A stretch of DNA of 64,000 bases from Chlorokybus atmophyticus (GCA_009103225.1 RHPI01000003.1:1-64000); one strand, 5' to 3'; positions 21,848-34,967 are shown, counted from the stretch's first letter. Notes: generated by a model from the sequence alone, not told the origin. Numbers and translations: made by a program.

Positions 21848-23479
21848 ATGCGCAACTGGCACAAACATATCGCCCGTAAGACACGCCCAATCATGGACAG
21901 GTGAGCCTCATGCCTTCCTTTGCTACCACACTCACTGTCATAGCTTCAAGAGTGCATTGTTGTTGGCAGTGATGTTAGTACCAATATGGTTCACACGCAG
22001 TGACTTGCAGATGGGACACTGAGAAGGAGACGAGCACCGTTATTGCATAGAAGGCCGCAGCCCATCGCAGCGACAGCGTCGTCTGCATCCTCTTCCTTCG
22101 CATTCGCAGCGACCCGCAGAGATGCAAGGCAAGATGGCAAGAAAAAGCGGCCAACTGACCCCGCAGACATGAACTTCTTCCAGAAGTGCGCAGCCGTGTA
22201 TGACATCTTCTTCCCCAAGGTGGGCGAGGCACGCGCGTACTTGCATGTTGAGTCATGGTAGCACAAGTAACTGAGTCGTGAGATGTGTCACATCACGTCG
22301 CTTACGCACGCATTCGTGCATTTGCACCATCACTGACTCAGTCGTCTGGCTCACTTATTCCCTCCCTTCATCATTCGCGCATGCACACAACTCTCATGCA
22401 CTCGCTCTCTGTGAGACTCTCCTGATCGTGACACGCTGACTCCCTTACTGACTCACACAATGCTCTATTCGCGTACACATCCATCCGCTGTGTAACCGCT
22501 GTTTGACAATTCTTCAGTTGGTTCGCGCGCGTTAGCTGTTGCGGATGCAAGGGCAAGCAAGCATGTAATTGAGCGTGTGCACTTGTGCACTTAAACGTGG
22601 TTGCCTTGCAGGACAATGTGCATGGGGACTATAATGACGAGTACACCACGCCGCGATCAGTTGGGCGCGATCGTTTGACTATGACTCTCACATGCGACCG
22701 CTTCGGTCTTTCTGAGCAAGACGTGCTTGAGCTTGGTGAAAAGGTGCGAAAGAGCAAGCATGATTGCTTGCCATCATTCGCGTCATATTGCGTATGCTTC
22801 GCTATGCAAACCACTAACCATTCCTCTTATTTGTTGCTGATAGGTTCGCAAAGCTGTTGAGCGGTTTGTCGAGCTAGCTGAAGGTGATGCTGCCGAGCTT
22901 GTGCCCGCGGAGGTGAGCGTGTTGTTGGTATGCTTGTTGGCATGCTGGTTGGTTTGCCTGGCAATGTCACATGCAGTACCTTTCTGTCGCAGGTCAAGTT
23001 GTCAACGCTATTGCGGAACAAGGTGTACACAGCAAAGTTCAGAGTGCGACGCGTCAAGCCTGATATTGACAGGTGTGCGCGCGCGCATATGTGCATGCAT
23101 GCGTGCGTTCATGCACATGTGTGTATGTGTAAGCCCTGTTCCTTTGTGTTGATAGGCTGTGTTGATAGGCTGAACTGCATGTGGTCATATTGTATCTGGC
23201 AGGTTGCAGATGGAGGCGGATGCAGCAGCGGCAGAGTCAAACCCCTTTCAGTCGTCCTGGGGCGAGGTCATGCCCGTGACTGGTCTGGAAGAGAGGTCCC
23301 GGGACTTTCCTCTGCTGGACTCTAGGTTCGAACGCTTGGAGTCTGCTCGGCGGGCCAATCGTGCCTTCCAGCAGGTGAACAGTGTGACTCCCTCAAACTG
23401 CTTCTTTAATTTTAACGTGGGCTTAGTATTCACTGACACTTTAATGGTTGCATTGCAGGTTGATGAGCAGTATGAGTAA
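21848..23479 (+). CDS. Conserved-looking multi-exon protein, not recognised
   Basis: Probable start ATG 21848 (MRNWHKHIARKTRPIMDR, basic and possibly an organelle presequence). The following exons lie at about 22063-22218 (contains DMNFFQKCAAVYDIFFPK), 22613-22742 (HGDYNDEYTTPRSVGRDRLT, then CDRFGLSEQDVLELGEK), 22845-22911 (VRKAVERFVELAEGDAAELV), 22994-23071 (VKLSTLLRNKVYTAKFRVRR), 23203-23374 (NPFQSSWGEVMPVTGLEERS) and 23459-23479 (VDEQYE, TAA). Splice phases agree from the second exon on; the joint between the first two is uncertain. It is acidic towards the C terminus, with no membrane segment. The family is unknown to me. Confidence 0.6.
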
Positions 23480-23652
23480 CGAGTGCGAGTGAGTGAGAGA
23501 CCCCAGGAATAAAGAGTACTGTACAGCAGCAGCGCAGGAGAGCAGGTTAGCAACTCCACAGTATCAATCGATGAGAGTCAAGGCGGGACCAAGCAAACAT
23601 TATATCGATACATACTGTGCCAAATTGGCTTTCCAGTAGTTTTGGCATGCGG

Positions 23653-25790
23653 TCAGCTATCGCATGCAAGGACTCTAGCGGCTTCCATCAAGCTTTGTAG
23701 CGGATCGGAGATATTTAGGGCAGGAAACGAGCTCTGTTCAGCAGCAGTTTGGTTGTGCATATGCTTCAATTGAACTCTCCAGTATCTGCAACAGCGAAAA
23801 AATGGAAGTACGCAATATTGAGCCTTCCATGAAGCTATGCTCCGCAGCAATTATTGGGATCGCTTTGCTGGCCAGGATGTTAACAATAACAGTTTCAGCA
23901 CATGTGGTTGCATGCTCAGCCTGTTACTATGCCTGCCCGTTTCATGACAATGACATATGTTGACACTCGCAAGTACAACATAACGGTTGTACTTACGAGC
24001 TCCTCTGCGAACACACTGCTTGTATGTACGGACACTTGCATGGGCAGTCGCATATCACATTTACTGTACACCCAAGAGCCAACCGCCAACCGCCTTTGGT
24101 GTTGGGGAAGCCAGCTACGAATGGAGAAGTTACTGCGCTTCATAAATTATACTTCGTCCGCGCATATCGCTTGCGTCCGACGCGTGTGCAGGCTGCTTAC
24201 TGCAGTACTGGCGGCACTCAGCATCGCAATTGTTGATAATTACAGTCAAGTACTTTGCTGCCATAAAGTAAGTGCCCAAATGTGACCATCCTCGGCGCAC
24301 TCTTCCAGGGCTGCACGTCGTTTGCGTCTATCGTCCTGCAGCAACCTTGTTGGAGAATGTGTTCTGTTGTGGTTGGTGACTGCATATGATATGTGAAGCG
24401 CTGTGCGGCATGTGTCATAGATGGGTGCGTGACAATGGATTATGCTGTGCCCATGATGGTGCATTACATGGGAGAGTGCACATGACAGGAAAGAGAACCA
24501 CTACTGTAGATATAAGCAGTAACTGTGCAGAGACGCAGAAAAAGACGATTCTCCCTCTCCACCCGCCCAACCAACCAGCACTCAGAAGGAGTGTGGCACG
24601 CCACTGGCCCCATGCGCGACGTGAACAGTGAAAACCACACTAATGGCAATTTTCCTCAATCATTGATGGTGAGAAACTTTTCAAGCAAGGCTTCGCTTGA
24701 CTCCCAAAACCCACATGAACCACACAGTTGTCTGCCAGTCCAACAGCTGCCTGCGTCTTCCTTATTCCTGCCAGCCTGTGCTATTCCTGCCGGCCTTCAT
24801 TGTCGTTTGACATTGCACAAAAGCTTCATTAGGCATAAACTACAAGTGGGTGTACCAGACTACAAACTTTTGTCACGCAACTACATCTACAAATGAACCT
24901 GAACCCAACTGCCGCCGTTGTTCTTTGACCTGCCGACCAACAACCACATTTGTAAGAATGCATTTCCACACATGCTGGCTCAAACGACAAGCATATGAAA
25001 GTGGTGTGTTGGCACCCAGTGGATCAATGCAAGCTGTGACAACCAGCACGGCAACAAGCGAATTATGCTGCTACTTACTCGTCGCCAACACGAGTGGAAA
25101 GTATGTACATAGCTGCTGCCGTCACCATGACAAGCGAGTTTTAAGCTTCACACGCCGCGCCACGAAAACCATATGGGACAGGCGCGGCCACCACCTGTAT
25201 AAGACAATACAGCATAAAGCATGTAACTTATCATTTGTTGCAAGGTTATGTAACGGCTTCAATCGCATCAACACCAACTGCTTAGTGGTGACATACAGTA
25301 GCGACGACATGACACGAGTGCAACCCGCTCGCATGTTAATGCCAAACGTTGAAGAGGTGATAGCAGTGCACAACAGCAGAACCATTTCCTCGTCCCTTCC
25401 AAGGCAGTGTGAGTGCACTATCAAGTCAACCAGCGCAAGACGTACGATGCTGCGCTCTCTCTCTCGTTTTCCTTGTACACATGTTGCGACATGCATGCAC
25501 ACTTATTGTGCTCACAACAACTACTGACTGTAAACAACCGAGCCTTCTTGCGCATTCGCAGTACACATGGCCAGCAACGCAACACACATGCCCGTAGTCA
25601 CATCTTCAACAGCACACAAGCAGCAGTCGCACAGGCTCCACCTGTCCTCGCAGTCGCAGAGCGGGTGTAGCGTCCCGTCAGGCTTCTTCCTCGGCCGGTG
25701 TATGAAGAAGCACACCAGCGTCAGCAGCAGCGACAGACCCGCGGAGGGAGCTGCACCGCCGACAAGCCGAGCGTCCAACGGCACACGCAT
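23653..25790 (-). CDS. Unresolved minus-strand exons, possibly a membrane-anchored protein
   Basis: An ATG at 25790 begins MRVPLDARLVGGAAPSAG followed by a hydrophobic stretch LSLLLTLVCFFI and a basic/Cys-rich segment (HRPRKKPDGT, CDCEDRWSLCDCCLC), like a signal anchor. Further exon-like stretches on the same strand are at about 24295-24340 (LLQDDRRKRRAALEECAEDG), 24540-24640 (WLVGRVERENRLFLRLC) and a terminal one at 23653-23790 (YWRVQLKHMHNQTAAEQ, stop TGA). I could not connect them in phase, and they may belong to more than one gene. Confidence 0.28.
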
Positions 25791-26048
25791 GGCTGTGGCT
25801 GGATGGGTGGGGGAGTGGGTGGCTGCTCACAGCGCCGCCGTTGCTGGGCGCATTGCTGATGGACCTGTCCTCCTGTCGGATTCTAGGTAAGCAGCACAAG
25901 GCCTGCCGCGGCGGCGACAGCCACAGCCACAGGCACAGGCAAAGGTACAGGTACAGCGACAACAGCGGCGGAGACTGCTTTGGGGCATACAATCTGCCCT
26001 CGTTATACGTATCGCTCTAACCCTAAACTGACGCCAAAATGGGAAAAG

Positions 26049-26357
26049 TCACACTGCACGCCTGTGGCTCCCGCCAACAGTCACTTCGCGCGCAAAAGTC
26101 CCCCAAACCCAAACGTCATTGCTAGCTGAGCGTTTTGTGTTGTTTGAATTCGAAGTTTCGAGCGGCAGCAAAACCCTTGCCTTTGACATTGACGTGACGG
26201 GCATCGCCCATACCCTCGCCGCCGCCGGCGCTGCCGCCGCCGCCGCTGCGAGCTTGTCGTGGGTGGCGTTGCTGAGGACGAGTGCTGTGTGGCTCTCTGT
26301 GTACGCACAGGGGAAAGGGTTGGGGCGGGACAGCTGGAGCAGAGCGTAGCCTTGCAT
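26049..26357 (-). CDS. Possible first exon of a gene divergent from the NFKBIL1-like gene
   Basis: ATG 26357 opens MQGYALLQLSRPNPFPCAYT, a Ser/Ala-rich stretch ending in poly-Ala, then VWAMPVTSMSKARVL. The composition could be a transit peptide, but no downstream exon could be tied to it. The poly-Ala part is also a (GCC/GGC)n repeat, so it may be spurious. Confidence 0.25.
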   Translation of the reverse strand: MQGYALLQLSRPNPFPCAYTESHTALVLSNATHDKLAAAAAAAPAAARVWAMPVTSMSKARVLLPLETSNSNNTKRSASNDVWVWGTFAREVTVGGSHRRAV

Positions 26358-26499
26358 TGCCTGGATGATGGGGTGGAGGGGGTAGGGGTGTGCTTGTGGT
26401 GGAGGTGAGTGGGCATTAGGGTCTTACCCAGCTTGGGAGAGGCGACGGTAGTGGTGCAAGTGGTGGAGCTGTTGGTGTGCTTGCGTGTTCCTCTCCAGC

Positions 26500-29400
26500 A
26501 TGGCTGCGTCGCCCTCCAGGCAGCAGCAGCAGACGGAGAGGCTGGGGTGCTTCTCTGTCACCGCAGTGGTGGAACGCAGCGGCATTTACATCCCGCCCAA
26601 GCACAAACATGTCGCCGTGGAGCTGCTTGACAAGTATGCAGAATACATTTTCAAACGCGCCACTGCATGCACAATGGGCAGGGAATGCAGGCGAATTTTC
26701 GGCCTGCACTGCATGTAACGGATGTAGTTGTGCATTGCTACGCCCAAAGTCGAACAGAACGGGGTTGAGTTGCACTGAGACTGCACTGTCCTGTAAACAA
26801 TTTTAAGCAAAAACACTGCGCAGTTTAATAGCAGTCAGAGGCTAACCCCATTCCACTGCTCAGACGTAGTCTTACTGCATGCGTGCAACTTTGTCATCAT
26901 TTGGTGTGAGAAGACAACTGTTACAGTCCGTAGTATCTGACGGAGCTGCTGCTCTTCATAGATGCCTGCCCGCACCCACCCGGGCTGGAGCAAACAATCG
27001 CGTGTACGCGGATGCCGACCTGGCGCTGCGATGTGGAGAGGGGTCAAGCGCATTTATTGTGCCCATCGCCGCCCTGTGTGCCATCATCGACTTGAACGTG
27101 CAAAAAGGTGTGTTAAGCGTTACCAGACTTATGTGACATGCTATGTTAACAAGGGTTGGACACTGCACTGTGGCATTGTGTGACAACACTAGCAGCAAGT
27201 GTTGGACGCTCTATGTGGTTCGAAACAATCAGTGTTGCAACCAACAGCTCCCCCACACCTTTGTTGAAACTACCAGCCTTCAAGGCGTTTCTTTTGTCTC
27301 AACTGAGTAATATCGACAGTTACCAAAGAGAATGGTTTGTAACGCGCAACCTTGCATGCGCTAACTTTTCAACCAAACAGGCAAGTTGACGGTTCTGGCT
27401 CAAGGCGACATTGCAGTGCTGATGCAAGGCGAGGCCACTCAGCTGCAGCAGCTGGGGAGCTGGCTCAAGCTGGTCCAGCAGGGTCGTAGGAGCGGCAAGG
27501 GCATTGAGAGCAGCACGCTGGGTCCGTGCACCGCATGCCAACAGAAGGACTCTCAGGCCGCCCGCAATGCTGAAGAGCGCAAGCGGAAGCGAGAGGAAAC
27601 AGCAGAGAAGAAGGAAGCTGAGGTGAGTCACGCAACATAGTGCGCGTGCATGTGACGTTGTGTGTGCGTGCACATGCACACGCGTGCGTGCGTGCGTGCG
27701 TGCGTGCTTGCTCGCATCTGCGTGTTTGCACGCTTGTCTCAAGTTGCGCCTCAGCTTTTTGCCATGTGTCTGGCAGTATGTTGAGCAATGTGGATAGGTT
27801 GTTTTGTTGACAGTGGTATGCACTCCAGGCCAAACGCCATCAGAAGCTTGCTAAAGAGAGGGAATTACAAGATCAGAAGCAAGATAGAGCGCACAGTGTT
27901 GAAGAGCCGAAGCAGCACGTGCCACAGGAGGGAGTGCCAAGGAGACAACCACGAGTGCTTCCGAGCAAGGATTCCGAGCAGAGCAGAAGCGAGGACCAAC
28001 TGCGTGCTGAGGCTGAGCAAGCAAAGCGCAAACAACAGCAAGAAGAGAGGCAGCGGAAGCTTGCTAACGAGAGGAGGCAACAGGAGACGGCACTGCTGCA
28101 TAAAAAGTTGGAGGAGGGCAGGCAGCAGTTGCTGGAAAGAGAGCGGCGACACAAGGAAGAAGTGGAGCTACAGCGCAACCAAGACCAGCTAAGAAGAACA
28201 GAACAACACGCATCTGATGCAGCTCAAAAAGCACGATCACCACCAGCAGCACGAGATGAACCCAGCGGAGTTGGCAGAGAACACGGCGATCAGGAACCTT
28301 ATGGTTGTCAACATCATGCGCAGGAGGAGACCGCTGGGAAGCCGCAAGAAGAGCAGCAGCAGGCAGCAACAGCACAGGTTGACAACAAGGCGCAAGAAGA
28401 CGAGGCCAGGTTATCTGCCGCTCTGCAAGAGCAAGCACGCCGAAAGGCTGAACTGCAAAGGCTGGCTCAGGTATTGGCACTTGTCTATGTAAGGCTCGCG
28501 TTGATAGCCAATTACCTTCTTTCACATGCTTCACCAAACGACTGGTATATGACAGGCAAAGAAGGCTGCCAGGGAGGAAGCGGAACGCAAGAAAGAAGAG
28601 CAGAAAGCGCTACACCGAAAAGTACGCCTGTGCCTGTTGGGATGTGTGTCATTGGTCAAGCCAGTCATGTGATGCTAAATGTTGTTCTGTTGTGCCTCAG
28701 CAACTGGCAGAGGCTGAGAGACGGCGAAAACTCCTGCAAGAGAGGCAGGCTGAAGAGGAGGGCCGCCAAGTTTGCAGGCAAAGAAAAAGGCCCGCACCAA
28801 AAGATGCAGAGGAACACTGTACAGAAGAGTGCGTGACTTATTGCTGATGTACTCAGCTGAGCGCTGAAGGCAGCCATGCCTGTTGTGTTGCTCATGACAT
28901 CCGTGTGCTATCGCAGAGTGCCAAATGGAACAGCTGATGCCAACAGCCAAGCCAACGAGCTGGATGATGAAAGCCTGGCCAACATTCACAGGATGCGGCA
29001 GGTCTGAAATTTTGCAGATGGTTGCTGTTGCTGCTAGCGTGCTCTCTAAAAGCCAAGAGTGTGTTGACATGATGCGTGCAGGAAGCAGAAGCACACATGG
29101 CCAAGCTACGGAAGCTGCAGAGGCCGCAGAGTGCCAAACCTTCTGTTCCTCAACCAACACAGGAGGTACGCTAGCAAGCCTTCCACATGGTTATGCATGT
29201 TCAGATCAGTGTGTGACTGGTCGTGACGTGTGTCGTGTGCAGGACATTGCCAAAGCAGCTGCAGAAAAGCGAAAGCAACAGGAGCAGGTGCAGGAGAGAC
29301 AACGCGTTGAGGAGGAGAAGCGTGTGGAAGAGCAGAGGCAGAGGGAAGTGGAGCAGAAGCAGAAGGAAGTGGAGCAGCAGCAAGCTGCGCGGGCCAAGAA

Positions 29401-30926
29401 GCTGCAAGAACTGAGGCAGCAGAAGGCAGCGGAGCGGCAGAGGCTGCTGGAGGAGCAGCGAGCTAAGGCGGAGACGCAATGGAAGCAGCAAGAGGAGCAG
29501 CAGCGACAGGCGGAAGCGGAGAGGCAGCGGCAAGCTCAGGAGCAAGCAGAGAGTGAAAAGGTACGCTTAGTCACGTGAGCATCAAGTCATACAGGTTGCA
29601 GCTCTGTTGGCTGAGTTGCCAGCGATGCATTCTGACTGTAGTGCCACTCTTCAGGCTCGTGCTCAGCGTGAAAAGGAGGCCGCGCAACGTTTCATGCAGG
29701 AGGTTGCGGAGAGGCTGAGGACAGAAGCAGTAGAGAAGTTGAAGCAGCACCAAGCGGTACGCACATCGTGTGAGGGTGCTATGTCTATCACTAGGTACTG
29801 TCCAGCTGGTACCATGCTCAGCTTGTGTATCGTCTTTGCAGGAAGAGCAAGCTGCTGCCAAGAAACGAGTGGAGGAAGCCGCCGTGTTCAAGAAGGCTCA
29901 GGACGAAGCTGCAGCCGCTGCGGGTGAGCTGGAGCGAAAGCGGAGGGCACAGCAGGCTGAAGATGCACACAGAGCAGCAGCTGCTGAAACAGAGAGGAAG
30001 AAAGTTCAGGCCGCGGCTGCAGCAGCAGCCGCCGAAGCAGAGAGGGTCAGGGCCGCTACTGCGGCTGCCGCTGCTGCAGCGGCTGCGAATGCAACTTCAG
30101 CTGCTGCGAAGAAGAAGCAAGCAGCAGCTGAGAAGCGGAAAGCAGCCGTGGCAGAGAAGAAGAGAGCGAAGCAGGAAGCGGCCAGGCAGTATGCAGAGAA
30201 GTTTCAGAAGGAGGCGGAGCGTATCAGGCAGCAGCAGGCTGAGGCTGCAGCACGCGCAAAGCGTGAACAAGAGGTACACCTTGCGCTTTCGTTCTACAAC
30301 CATGTGCACTCGGCCAACATGCGCGTGCGGAAACTTGGTACTTGCAGACTCGTCATTGAGTTTGAACTAAGGCACCGCAGCTGCACGCTGTTAATTATAC
30401 GTGTGGCACGTATTGCAACAGGAGCTGCAGCGCAATATACGAGAGGAGGCGGCAGCCAGGCTCCGGCAGCAGCAGGCTGAGATTAACATCAAGCAGAACC
30501 TTGCATACTATCAGGAGGAGTTCAGGAAGAAGTGGGAGGCGTTCAAGACCTCCCCTCCATCGGTAATCACTTTCAGCAGCGTACCCTGGCCACCTCTCCT
30601 ATCCAACCCGCTTGGCATCAGAGGCATCGAGAACCCGGCCGACATCAAGAAAGAGCAGCGCAAGTTCATCCTGCAATGGCACCCGGATAAATTCCAGCAG
30701 GTAAGTGCTTAGCCAGAGCAGTGCCTGGTTGATTGTGGGCAGTTGATGCGTGGTATAGGTAATTGCTCCGCACGTACGACACATTGCAACTCCCTCAGCT
30801 GTTCTTTCCATCTCCTTGCAGGCGTTTGGAAGATATCTTGTCGAGAGTGAACGAGAGAAGATAATGGGGAGGGTTTCTGAGATATTCAGGATAGTCAATG
30901 AGGGCCTCTGGAAACTGTTAATTTAG
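26500..30926 (+). CDS. Long charged coiled-coil protein with NFKBIL1-like C-terminal domain
   Basis: Start ATG 26500 (MAASPSRQQQQTERLGCFSV). The N-terminal part is globular (IYIPPKHKHVAVELLDK, GSSAFIVPIAALCAIIDLNV, LTVLAQGDIAVLMQGEATQL). From about 27550 to 30480 some ten exons encode Lys/Glu/Gln/Ala-rich helix, typical of a single long coiled coil (for example EQRAKAETQWKQQEEQQRQA and AAAAAAANATSAAAKKKQAA). The last two exons (about 30421-30700 and 30822-30926) encode EEFRKKWEAFKTSPPS, SSVPWPPLL, RKFILQWHPDKFQQ, AFGRYLVESEREKIMGRVSE and a short tail to TAG 30926. The W..F...VPWPP...R...WHPDKF pattern is that of the C-terminal region of NFKBIL1 (I-kappa-B-like) proteins. No ankyrin repeats are visible. 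The role is unknown; a nuclear or RNA-related scaffold is an inference from the family. Confidence 0.68.
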
Positions 30927-31177
30927 CCGTGCCCGCACGGCATGCACACGGCTTTCTTGCACAGTGGCACATAGCGAGCTACTACCAACATATATAGACA
31001 TATGTCATACTAAGCCAGCTGGCCACACAAGCGTGTGCATACTGTACCATCCCTGTGAGCACAGGCTCCCACACACGTACCAGTCACTCAATTTTAGGGT
31101 CAGCAGCCTATATTGCTGCGGACTTATCACGTCTACATACATCTACATATGTACAGTGGCTGCAGCTTTCCTGGCCG

Positions 31178-33964
31178 TCAGCTAGGTTGTTCAATGGGGT
31201 CTGCGTTCATTGCTGCATAACCTGCATGCGTGGCCTTGTACATGTCCAGCAGATGCTGACCGCTTGTGGTTGGAGGATACCTGGCAACCCAAGACAAAAG
31301 GAAAAAGTAAACACAGCTATCAGTCAATTCTCAACTAAAGCGCACATGTTTTCTGCATATTTGTGTCAACAACACAACAGCAGCAGAGGAGCACACAGTG
31401 AATGCGTGCCAACATGCAGTTGCCCCTCGTGGAAATGGCCATATGTTGAGACGGCCAGGCTGTGCGTTACCTTGGTGGCCGGTCCTTGCAGCATTCGCCT
31501 AAGCACTCCACAACACAATCAAAGTTCGGCTCAAAGAAAAATGGGATGGAGAACCGTTCACAACCTGGCAGCATCCATACTAGAATTGCTTTATGCAAGG
31601 GATGCATTCATGATGCTCATCAGCAGTACCCACCAGCAGTATTTCAACAGTTGTCTGTAGTAAGAGGGCACGGCTCTGAAGCTAACGGTCAACAAGAAAT
31701 CAAGTTCACCTTGTGTGTTAATCACTCGATGCAATGTGGAGCGAAAGCTGTCGTTACTCCATCGCTCAAGCATGTCGCCCAAATTGACGATGAAAGCCCT
31801 GCAAAGTCACAGTGTACAAACCCACCCAATGTGTGGGTGAGTGTGCATGCGCATCCGCGTCTCTGTGTGTGCATGTGCATGCGAGTGCGTGCGTGCATGT
31901 TAGCAATACAAAGCAAGAACGGTTGATTACTCTGGTTTTGGTGGCACTTCAATCCAGCCTGTCAGTTGGCCCGTCTGCTTATCGCGCAGGTTGATTTGCA
32001 GCCCAGGCTTGTTGTCAGTGGACAGAAGCGTGAGCATGCCGTAATCGCTGTGCGCGCCCGCCGCATAGACACCCTCGTCCGGTCTACACAGCAATGTAGC
32101 TTCAACACCCAACCAACAACACTTACCGAACACACGCACACTGTACCTGGATGGCTCCGGCGCATAGCGCAGCAGCCTTATGAACACCATCGGGTCGTCA
32201 AAGCGTCCTGGCTGATCAAAGAAGCCGTCTTGCAAACCAAGTGCTTCACCAATTAGGCGAGTGACTCTCATCCCCAACTCACTGCACACGAAACGATGCA
32301 ACCCTTATCACCCTGCAAAGTGCGAATGACCTTCAACGAGTACTTCACTGCACATTCTTTACGCGCGCACAGATATAATGATAAGAGTGATGATAAGAGT
32401 GTTTGCTATACCGTATCTGATGCAAGTACTCTTCCATTATCTCCCGCCAGCCGGGAAGCAACTCTGCGCAAGAAACACTTTACATCCACATGTGTCAACA
32501 GGAACGCGAAAGCCAACAAGCCCAAGTGCTGTCCATGAGACAAGCACGTCACGGGTCTGAACAGAACAGACCTGAGTCTGGCCATTGGTTTGGCCCGTGC
32601 AAGGGCTTCTGAGCCTGCTCGCTCCCTGCTGCCACCTCCTTGCCTATGTAGTACCCCTCCTTGCTGTCACCTAACACAAGCCCCGCATGCGTAAGAAATA
32701 CTGCGTAGGTGAGTAAGTGGGTGCTTGCAAGTATGTGCGTGCGCGTGTGATGCGCGCACATGCCTGTTCACATATTCACATGCACGCGCGCATGGTGCGT
32801 GTGTGTGCATGCGTGCATGCATATGCGGCTTTGTGTCTGCATGCGTGCTAGCGGGTGCGCGCGTGTTGGCATGTGCGTTTGTGAGAGATGCGTGTAGCAC
32901 GAGAGTACGTACATGTCCGTGTGTGTGTGTGTGCATGTGTGCGCGCACATGCACGTGTAAATATGCGAGCACGTGACACAATCTACATGCGAGGCAAGCA
33001 CTCTTCCAACGATCTCTCAACACCAACCTTACCTTGAGAGGAGTTTGCGGGGTCCAGTGTCTCTTCCCGCACGGGCGTGTATCCGCGGTTGTTAGCGTCG
33101 GCAAGCGTGCGCATCTTCGTCTCTAGCGGCAGCGCGAAGAAGGCTCGCGCGTGGGCGTACACCGCTTCAATGAGGGACACATCCACCCCGTGATTGGTCA
33201 GGTAGAAGAAGCCGTACTCCTCGCAGGCCTGGAGGAAGAAAGGTGGGTTTTATGTTGGGATTGAGGTTCGACAAGCAACAAAGACAACCACGGAAACTAA
33301 TTGTGTAAGTGTCCTGTTTGCGATTCAGTTCTTTCAATTGAATGCACAGAAGTCTGTCATGAAGCCAGCACAGCTTGCATGCACACGTGTTGTGAGGACT
33401 TTCTGTGGGCTGGACTGTGAGGACTGTGAGCACTGCCAGCCCCGGGAAACAACGAAGCGTAGCATGGCAGCCTGCTATGTGTTGTTGAAGAGTCCCTAGT
33501 GGTGGTGGTGACGTTTTATAGCTCAAGCTCCAAGGCGGCAATGTGTGCAGGTTGCAGTTGAATTCAAAGGATCATCAACAGCAACACAACACAGTCACAC
33601 GAATGCTCAATCTACAACAACGTACATCACAACCGTGACGCTCTTGCATGTGCCAAGCTTGCTTGACGTCACGTCAACAGGCTTCAGTCCGGCATTGACC
33701 GGGCCTGGCCAGACCAGGCCTTTAAGAGACAAAATTCTGGCCTGGTCGGGTCGGGTCTGGTCTGATCTGGCCTGGCTCGCTCTCGGTGTGTCCAGCAGGA
33801 CAGACCCGCTTTCAATGGCTTACGCTGCGCAGGGCGGCGACGGCGGCGTCCCGCGGGAGAGCCAAGTCCACCACGGGAATGCTGCTGATATAACCCAGGC
33901 TCACTGACTCCTTCTCGTCCTCCATGGGCGGGGACACCGCTGGCGCCGCCTCCGTCATCCCCAT
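31178..33964 (-). CDS. 2-oxoglutarate/Fe(II) oxygenase, isopenicillin-N-synthase-like
   Basis: Nine exons (33824-33964, 33033-33228, 32572-32670, 32412-32463, 32147-32281, 31931-32083, 31710-31798, 31471-31564, 31178-31280) join without a phase error to 353 residues. The N-terminal DIOX_N region has [18 protein letters not shown] and [14 protein letters not shown]. The catalytic core has the iron ligands in [13 protein letters not shown] (H-x-D) and STLHRVIN (distal His), with [15 protein letters not shown] carrying the Arg-x-Ser 2-oxoglutarate motif (RFS). The C-terminal tail is [20 protein letters not shown]. Such soluble enzymes hydroxylate or desaturate small molecules such as hormones, flavonoid-like compounds and antibiotics. 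The substrate cannot be deduced. Confidence 0.92.
32700..32965. repeat. Alternating purine-pyrimidine (GT/GC-rich) tract in an intron
   Basis: Long stretches alternate R and Y (TGCGTGCGCGTGTG, GTGTGTGTGTGTGCATGTGTGCGCGCACATG), which favours Z-DNA and cruciforms. It sits in the oxygenase intron between exons 2 and 3. A similar but shorter tract is at 31835-31900 in another intron of the same gene. Confidence 0.65.
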
Positions 33965-34967
33965 TCCCGCCGCTGACGCACTTGCAAACGTCACAGCTCG
34001 CAGTCTGGTGCAGTAGCAGCAAGTCTTCAGCAATACTCGTTATTGCACTGCTCTTCTTGCGTAGGCTGCTTTGGTAGGTCGTGCAGTTGTATAGGGTAGA
34101 ATAGAGGGGCCACAAAGTATCATGAACCAGCAGGCAGGATGGCGGCAAAACCTCAAACACCAACAGAGACAACAACAGCACAGCTATTTAAGCCAGGCTT
34201 GTAACCGCAGCAGGCTTGACGCTCATTGCAGATGCACTCATAATGCTCACAGTGGGCCTTGTGTTGGTCTACTCACTAATATGTACAACGTGGTGTCACA
34301 TTGCGCCAGTTGCTCCAACATAGTACCGCCGTGACAATAACACCAGCCTAGCCCATGTGCGTGCACACACACAATACTGCATCACATTCTGACAGACACT
34401 AACTTCTATGCCGCCATCTATGCGCGGTGCCATATCCACCTGCGCAGTAGGGGTTCACTTGTACTGGCTGGCTATTACTACTTCCTCCCACCAGATTGCA
34501 TGCTTTTTGCACAACGTGCATGGCAGCCAGCTGCGTATCAAACACAAGTATACAAGTAACTTGGCACACAAGTGCATAAGATCGTACCTGCCACAACAGC
34601 ACATGTGCACCCTTGATCACCAGACAATGCAGCTGGTGTCAAGCACAACCGACTGCGTGTAATAGCCGGTAGTAGTGTATTGCAGTACGACGAGTTGCTA
34701 TGTTCGTCCTGACAAAACGTTTTAGGCAAGCAAGTGATGCACATCTAACCTGATCATGTGACACTCGTGCCTAAACCTCCAGCATAAACTCATTCGCCTC
34801 TTGGGCAATCAATCATGGCCAAAAACGACCTAAGTACTTGGTGCTGACTACCAACGTCAGTCAAACTACGTGAAACTAGCCTTCAAACACTACAAAGGTG
34901 GGTGTAGACACACTCACTACAAACCAATCGCGCCTGCGTCATGCACTAAGCACTGACTTTTTCCCAA
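33965..34967. other. Spacer upstream of the oxygenase, no supported gene
   Basis: Short frames exist on both strands. One on the minus strand (34399-34530) is exon-like (MHVVQKACNLVGGSSNSQPV) but has no partner exons. The segment should contain the oxygenase promoter and the 3' end of the PAP gene. Confidence 0.4.

Noticed and set aside
26010-26030. Telomere-type repeat CTAACCCTAAACTG
   Set aside because: Only a single unit; no tandem telomeric array.
27873-28178. Ser/Leu/Cys-rich minus-strand frames through 27.8-30.3 kb
   Set aside because: Antisense shadows of Lys/Glu/Gln-rich coiled-coil exons on the plus strand.
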